Positions 60,435 through 64,000 of a stretch of DNA of 64,000 nucleotides are shown here, in pieces (position 1 is the first letter of the stretch; every line of letters begins with the position of its first letter). Source of the stretch: Fenollaria timonensis (GTDB lineage Bacteria > Bacillota > Clostridia > Tissierellales > Peptoniphilaceae); the NCBI RefSeq assembly GCF_001457835.1, contig NZ_LN898229.1, positions 550,082 to 614,081 of the forward strand, read 5' to 3'. The notes beneath the pieces are model-generated. The model did not search any database. It was given only the letters and a program-made list of their open reading frames with translations, and was not told the origin of the DNA. Position numbers and translations under genes: made by a program.

Positions 60435-61178
60435 TTGGCTAATGTAAGCTTTGAGGAGTTTTATTATAATGAAGATGATCAGATTCATGATTTGTATGAG
60501 ATACAAAAAGAATATGAGAAAAATAATGGAAATATTTCAAAATATCGAGGTCATATATTTTGCCCAGAATGTAAGATAGCTGAATTAAGTTTTACCCATA
60601 AGACATCAATTAGACGTGCGTTTTTATCAAAAATTCCTTCATCAGACCATGCTGAATATTGTTCATTTAAACACGATTGTGCAACCAAGAGTGAGATTAA
60701 ACAATTTGTTAGATTGTTAAGTGATAAACAGATACAAGATAGGTTAGAAGCAGCTTTAAATCAATTGCTTCCCAAAAAAGCAAAAGAAGGTAGTGGTATA
60801 AATAATGAATCTAAAGACAATCCTTTAGTAATAGAGGTGGACAACAAAAAAGGTAGTGGCGTTAGAAAATTTATTCCAAGAAAATCTATAAACACTTGGT
60901 TTGATAAATCTGAAAAAAATAAAATATTTATTTTCTATGGGCATGCAAAATTAGAGACTAAAGAAATTGCAACTAAAAATGGTAAACGTTATGAATTAAT
61001 TATAAAAACAAATAAGCAAAATGAATGGATAAAAAAGACAAGTGTTTTTAGGGGTACGACGAACGATAACATTGATACGAAAAAAATTTATGATATTGCA
61101 ATACTTGGGATAATTGAATTTTATAACGACTTTCCACAGATAAAAACTGTAACTTTTAGCTCTATAATGTTTAGGTAG
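60435..61178 (+). CDS. Unknown protein with putative zinc-binding Cys/His cluster, beside the GmrSD-like gene
   Basis: The TTG at 60435 is preferred over the GTG at 60426 because TAGGAGTGA (60421-60429) is then correctly spaced, giving 247 residues. The N-terminal RGHIFCPECKIAELSFTHKTS...SSDHAEYCSFKHDC offers C-x2-C, H and C/H ligands for zinc, a pattern reminiscent of CoiA-like or nuclease-associated zinc domains. The rest is a basic alpha/beta domain (VRKFIPRKSINTWFDKSEKNKIFIFYGHAKLETKE). I do not recognise the family. It lies 68 bases after the DUF262 gene and may belong to the same defence unit. Confidence 0.6.
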   Translation: MANVSFEEFYYNEDDQIHDLYEIQKEYEKNNGNISKYRGHIFCPECKIAELSFTHKTSIRRAFLSKIPSSDHAEYCSFKHDCATKSEIKQFVRLLSDKQIQDRLEAALNQLLPKKAKEGSGINNESKDNPLVIEVDNKKGSGVRKFIPRKSINTWFDKSEKNKIFIFYGHAKLETKEIATKNGKRYELIIKTNKQNEWIKKTSVFRGTTNDNIDTKKIYDIAILGIIEFYNDFPQIKTVTFSSIMFR

Positions 61179-61203
61179 AAAAATTTTGGTATAATTGTCT
61201 TAT

Positions 61204-61495
61204 ATGCTTAAAGGAGAGTTTTAAGAATTTTATAGTGATAATAGAAAAGAACAATATGGAGTGAGAATCGCAGCTGTCATCATAAGAGATGATCTATTAC
61301 TGCCATATGATGAAGCCCATGGGCAAAAGAAATTTTACGGGCCAAAGAACTACAGAGTCGGACGCTAAAGAGACAATGCATTGGGTGCCGATAGATGAGC
61401 TTGATAAATGCAAAGCATATCCGACATTTATGAAAGAATATCTTAGCTCAGAGCATAATGGAGTAGAGCATATAATTACAGATGAAAGAGTTTAA
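61204..61495 (+). pseudogene. Nudix hydrolase pseudogene with central deletion
   Basis: The 5' part (about 61256-61290) codes for a Nudix-like strand (GVRIAAVIIRDDLLL). It is joined directly to the 3' part of the intact gene at 56088. The region holding the whole Nudix box, about 200 bases, is missing. Bases 61289-61495 are nearly identical to 56380-56573. A free ATG at 61289 opens a frame, but the product could not be a Nudix enzyme. Confidence 0.8.
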
Positions 61496-61542
61496 TGGGA
61501 CGAGTTGTGATATAATAATTATATAAAGGAAGGAGGGACTGC

Positions 61543-61999
61543 ATGATTACTGAGCGATTAAAGATAAGAAAATTTACTAATAATGATCTAACGGAACTCT
61601 ATAATCTACTTTCAGATGAAGATGTCATGGAATTTATAGAACCGCCTTTTTCATGGGAAAAAACAGCGAATTTTCTAAATAGTGTCGCACTGATTAACCC
61701 TCCTTTGATTTATGCGGTAGAAGATTTTAGTCAGAAGTTTATCGGATATGTAATATTTCATGAGTATGACAAAGACTCCTTCGAACTTGGTTGGATACTC
61801 AATAAGAGATACTGGGGGAAAGGATATGCCAATGAATTAACAAAAGCCTTTATAAAGCGTAGTTCAAATATAGGGAAAAACTTGATTATTAGTGTGACCC
61901 GAACCAAGAAAATACCAAACGAATTGCGATGAAAAATGATTTTGAATTTATTGGAGAAAGTGATGGCCGCAGTGTATTCAAAAGAAAGCTGCTTAAATA
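61543..61999 (+). pseudogene. GNAT acetyltransferase pseudogene (frameshifted copy of 54081)
   Basis: Nearly identical to 54081-54539 over its whole length. One G is missing near 61890 (ATTATTAGTGTG instead of ATTATTGAGTGTG), which shifts the frame and ends it at 61932. The rest of the gene follows in another frame to about 61999. The loss removes the C-terminal strand of the fold. The last bases after the stop also match the intact copy for a few nucleotides. Confidence 0.88.
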
Positions 62000-62130
62000 A
62001 GATTTGAAAGATAGTAAAGTAAGAAATTGCAAGAATAATTGCAATCTTAGAGCTTAAGCAAAAATATTAGAAAAATATAAAAATAATCGTGAGCAAATCG
62101 TAAAAACGCAAAGAATTTAAATTATGTCAC

Positions 62131-62182
62131 TCAAAATATCACCAAAATGTCGGTCAAAATGACGGTCAAAGTGAGGGTGAAA
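62131..62182 (+). repeat. Four degenerate 12-base tandem repeats
   Basis: The units are CAAAATGTCGGT, CAAAATGACGGT, CAAAGTGAGGGT and GAAATTAGGGTT in a row. One frame reads NVGQNDGQSEGE. Similar VGQN-type repeats occur as linkers in AlbA_2/Fic-type regulators, so this may be the end of a lost gene. Otherwise the 233-base gap shows nothing. Confidence 0.5.
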
Positions 62183-62232
62183 TTAGGGTTATCCGTCGTT
62201 TATTTACTTAGTGAATTATAGGAGGAAATATT

Positions 62233-62802
62233 ATGAAAAAAACTGCTGTGTTACTTTATGATTCTTTTTGTCATTTTGAAATTAGTGTTGCTCTTGAAAT
62301 TTTGGCACTTAAAAATAAAGAAATTGTTGTGTTTGCAAAAAGTAAAGAAGTAATATTAAGTGAAGAAAGACTAAAAATCGTACCTGATAAAACCATATTT
62401 GACTTGGACATTAATGAATATGACAGCTTATTATTGCCGGGAGCAGTATATATAGAATCTGCAGTCAAAGATCCAGAAATTATAGAATTTATAAAAAAAT
62501 TTAGCGATAAAGTAATAGGTGCCATATCAATTGCTCCAGTTTTGCTACTAAAAGCAGGAATTCTTAATGCTAAGCCATTTATGGCAGGTGTAAACAAAGA
62601 AGAACTCTTAGAAGAAGGATTTTTAGAATCTGATTTAACTCTAATGAAAGATTGGGATGAATGTATAGAAAATCCAATTGAGGAGGGTTATATTTTAGAA
62701 GATAAAATCATCACTTCAGTATCTTATAATTTTGTAAAGTTTGGAATACAATTTGCAAAAATGCTAGGAATTGAAATATCTCCAAAAAGTTTTGGAATTT
62801 AA
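62233..62802 (+). CDS. DJ-1/PfpI family protein with the active-site Cys replaced
   Basis: A 189-residue protein of the DJ-1/PfpI fold: KTAVLLYDSFCHFEISVALEIL start, LLLPGAVYIESAVKDPEIIEFIKKFSDKVIGAISIAPVLLLKAGIL. In active members the elbow reads A-I-C-(H/A)-G-P; here it is A-I-S-I-A-P, so the nucleophilic Cys is Ser. It may be non-catalytic or act as a binding protein. The ribosome binding site is AGGAGGA. It is followed by a membrane-protein gene and a VanZ-like gene. Confidence 0.82.
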   Translation: MKKTAVLLYDSFCHFEISVALEILALKNKEIVVFAKSKEVILSEERLKIVPDKTIFDLDINEYDSLLLPGAVYIESAVKDPEIIEFIKKFSDKVIGAISIAPVLLLKAGILNAKPFMAGVNKEELLEEGFLESDLTLMKDWDECIENPIEEGYILEDKIITSVSYNFVKFGIQFAKMLGIEISPKSFGI

Positions 62803-62832
62803 AGTAATAATTATAAAATTCGAGGTATTAAA

Positions 62833-63255
62833 ATGAAAAATTATAAAAAACTTAGAATAATTACTTTAATTTCACATTTACTTATAATATCTTTCATAGC
62901 ATTATTTATTAAATTTGAAGGAAAATTTAATTATATCTATGATACAGATCTTATAAAAAACACACAAAGTAGACTTATGGATTTAATATTTGCCTTATTG
63001 CTTTTAGCTCACTTTATATTAATTATAATTAATCTTGTAGTTTTATTGAAAAAAGTTTTAGAAAAACAATTGAAAGCTGTAGATTTATTCTACTCCTTAT
63101 ATCCTGTTTTAACCATTTTAATAATCACAGGATTTGATGGCAATAATTTAATAAATATTATAAAAGCACTAGTTAATATAATTATTGCTTTACTCACAAA
63201 TGGTATAGTGAAAACGAAAGAGGTAAACATGATACAACTTGTTTACAATAAATAG
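62833..63255 (+). CDS. Small membrane protein of unknown function
   Basis: A 140-residue protein with about four membrane segments (LISHLLIISFIALFI, MDLIFALLLLAHFILIIINLVVLL, FYSLYPVLTILIITG and IIKALVNIIIALLTNGI). I do not recognise the family. Part of its coding sequence is repeated upstream of the GmrSD-like gene (57731-57803). It is 30 bases downstream of the DJ-1 gene and 12 bases upstream of the VanZ-like gene. Confidence 0.6.
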   Translation: MKNYKKLRIITLISHLLIISFIALFIKFEGKFNYIYDTDLIKNTQSRLMDLIFALLLLAHFILIIINLVVLLKKVLEKQLKAVDLFYSLYPVLTILIITGFDGNNLINIIKALVNIIIALLTNGIVKTKEVNMIQLVYNK

Positions 63256-63267
63256 AAAGGAATTTTT

Positions 63268-63906
63268 ATGGATTTAGAATTTATTTTCAATCACGCAATA
63301 AGTGGATATCTGCCTATTATGGCATTACTAATATTATATTTTATAATATTAAAATCATTAGGCAATAGGTCAAGCAAAGGACATATAATTTTGGCTTTTA
63401 TATTTTCTTTTTATCTTGTCGGAGTTTTGTCTGCAACAGGTGTTTGTTTAAAAGCAAATTTTTCACCGAAATTTTCATTACTACCTTTTATAGATATGAT
63501 AAGAGGGCCTAAAGATGCAATTTTAAATGTAATTTTGTTTCTTCCATTAGGAATTTTTCTGCCACTACTCTATGAGCAATATAATAGCTTATCCAAAGTT
63601 TTTTTGCTTGGATTTCTATTTTCATTGTCTATAGAAATCATTCAAATGTTTGGATTTGGGACTACAGATATAAATGACTTGATTACGAATACTTTTGGAG
63701 CAGTACTAGGTTATGGAGTATATGAATTACTTAGTAGATCATTTTCCGATTCATTGCTTGAAAAATTTCGGACAAAAGGCAAATATAGCCTATATGAGCC
63801 AGTAATTCTGTGGACTATTACTATATTGATTATGCTGACTATCCAGCTTTATATCTACGATATTCTCTTTGCATCTAAGATGAGTGGAGAAATTCAAAAG
63901 TGGTAA
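63268..63906 (+). CDS. VanZ-like membrane protein
   Basis: A 212-residue VanZ-family protein (PF04892). NFSPKFSLLPFIDMIRG, then NVILFLPLGIFLPLLY, SLSIEIIQMFGFGTTDINDLITNTFGAVLGYGVYELL contain the family motif (N-P-G near helix 3, D-x-x-D-x-x-x-N-x-x-G). Five or so membrane helices. VanZ confers low-level teicoplanin resistance in VanA clusters, but most relatives have unknown function; this one is not in a van cluster. Confidence 0.85.
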   Translation: MDLEFIFNHAISGYLPIMALLILYFIILKSLGNRSSKGHIILAFIFSFYLVGVLSATGVCLKANFSPKFSLLPFIDMIRGPKDAILNVILFLPLGIFLPLLYEQYNSLSKVFLLGFLFSLSIEIIQMFGFGTTDINDLITNTFGAVLGYGVYELLSRSFSDSLLEKFRTKGKYSLYEPVILWTITILIMLTIQLYIYDILFASKMSGEIQKW

Positions 63907-63937
63907 TATTCTATAAATAGGCAAGCTTATAAAATGG

Positions 63938-63975
63938 CATAGTGCACATAATTACAGATGAAAGGATAATGGACT
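63938..63975 (+). pseudogene. Third copy of the Nudix 3' end
   Basis: CATAATTACAGATGAAAG with its flanks matches the ends of the Nudix copies at about 56548 and 61472. Only the last few codons remain. It lies downstream of the VanZ-like gene near the window end. Confidence 0.55.
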
Positions 63976-64000
63976 AGTTATAGCATGAAATTTATTGTAA

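Noticed and set aside
1-64000. CRISPR array, tRNA or rRNA genes
   Set aside because: No regularly spaced repeats and no cloverleaf with CCA-end or T-loop signature were found on either strand.

Overview
The window looks like a chromosome segment of a low-GC, Gram-positive anaerobe, most likely a member of the Tissierellia/Peptoniphilaceae. The clues are SLH-anchored surface proteins with FIVAR and InlB-type repeats, clostridial gene families (GrdX, WhiA, a DUF1538/P-II pair), A/G-rich ribosome binding sites and low-GC codon use. GrdX and an in-frame UGA in a HesB-like gene suggest that the organism uses selenocysteine. The genus is an inference.

Layout. 1-4698 is the 3' part of a giant S-layer-type surface protein. 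5047-6979 is a two-gene DNA-repair pair (radical SAM plus TIGR03915-like). 7071-9198 is a DUF1538 membrane protein with a double P-II regulator. 9817-16264 (minus strand) is a complete phosphate module, pstS-pstC-pstA-pstB-phoU-phoB-phoR, behind a PHO-box-like promoter. 16835-23209 is secA-prfB-tsaE-tsaB-rimI-tsaD (protein export, release factor 2 with programmed frameshift, tRNA t6A synthesis). 23523-27140 is a zinc ABC transporter cluster. 27392-30166 is a second SLH protein, a beta-helix adhesin, whose promoter has nine G in its spacer. 30469-34758 is an MMPL exporter pair with a divergent TetR gene. 35245-36519 is a lipase-like hydrolase, followed by an IS3-family element. 38044-38991 holds no annotated gene but has a strong minus-strand promoter, a terminator and a long-range stem, so it may encode a large structured RNA. 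38992-42623 carries a TetR gene, a radical SAM/SPASM gene, the HesB-like selenoprotein and a stalk/thioredoxin-fold protein, followed by an IS30 element. 44164-52410 is mostly housekeeping (B3/B4 protein, aminopeptidase, CblS-like protein, Nudix-WhiA-GrdX-RNA methyltransferase).

52411-64000 is an AT-rich accessory island, all genes on the plus strand apart from one decayed fragment. It holds three GNATs, ASCH, an S66 peptidase, Nudix, Fic, a GmrSD-like DUF262/DUF1524 restriction protein, DJ-1 and VanZ. It also contains partial duplicate copies of its own Nudix, GNAT and membrane-protein genes.

The most unusual content is intergenic. Two families of hairpin-forming repeats recur. One family (about 126-128 bp) starts on or within a few bases of a stop codon, in sense orientation. 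The other is a short hairpin whose paired arms change together between copies. Both behave like conserved structured 3' UTR elements. Other points for follow-up are the poly-G promoter, the missed selenoprotein, the candidate long RNA and the fold-back structure at the IS3 left end.
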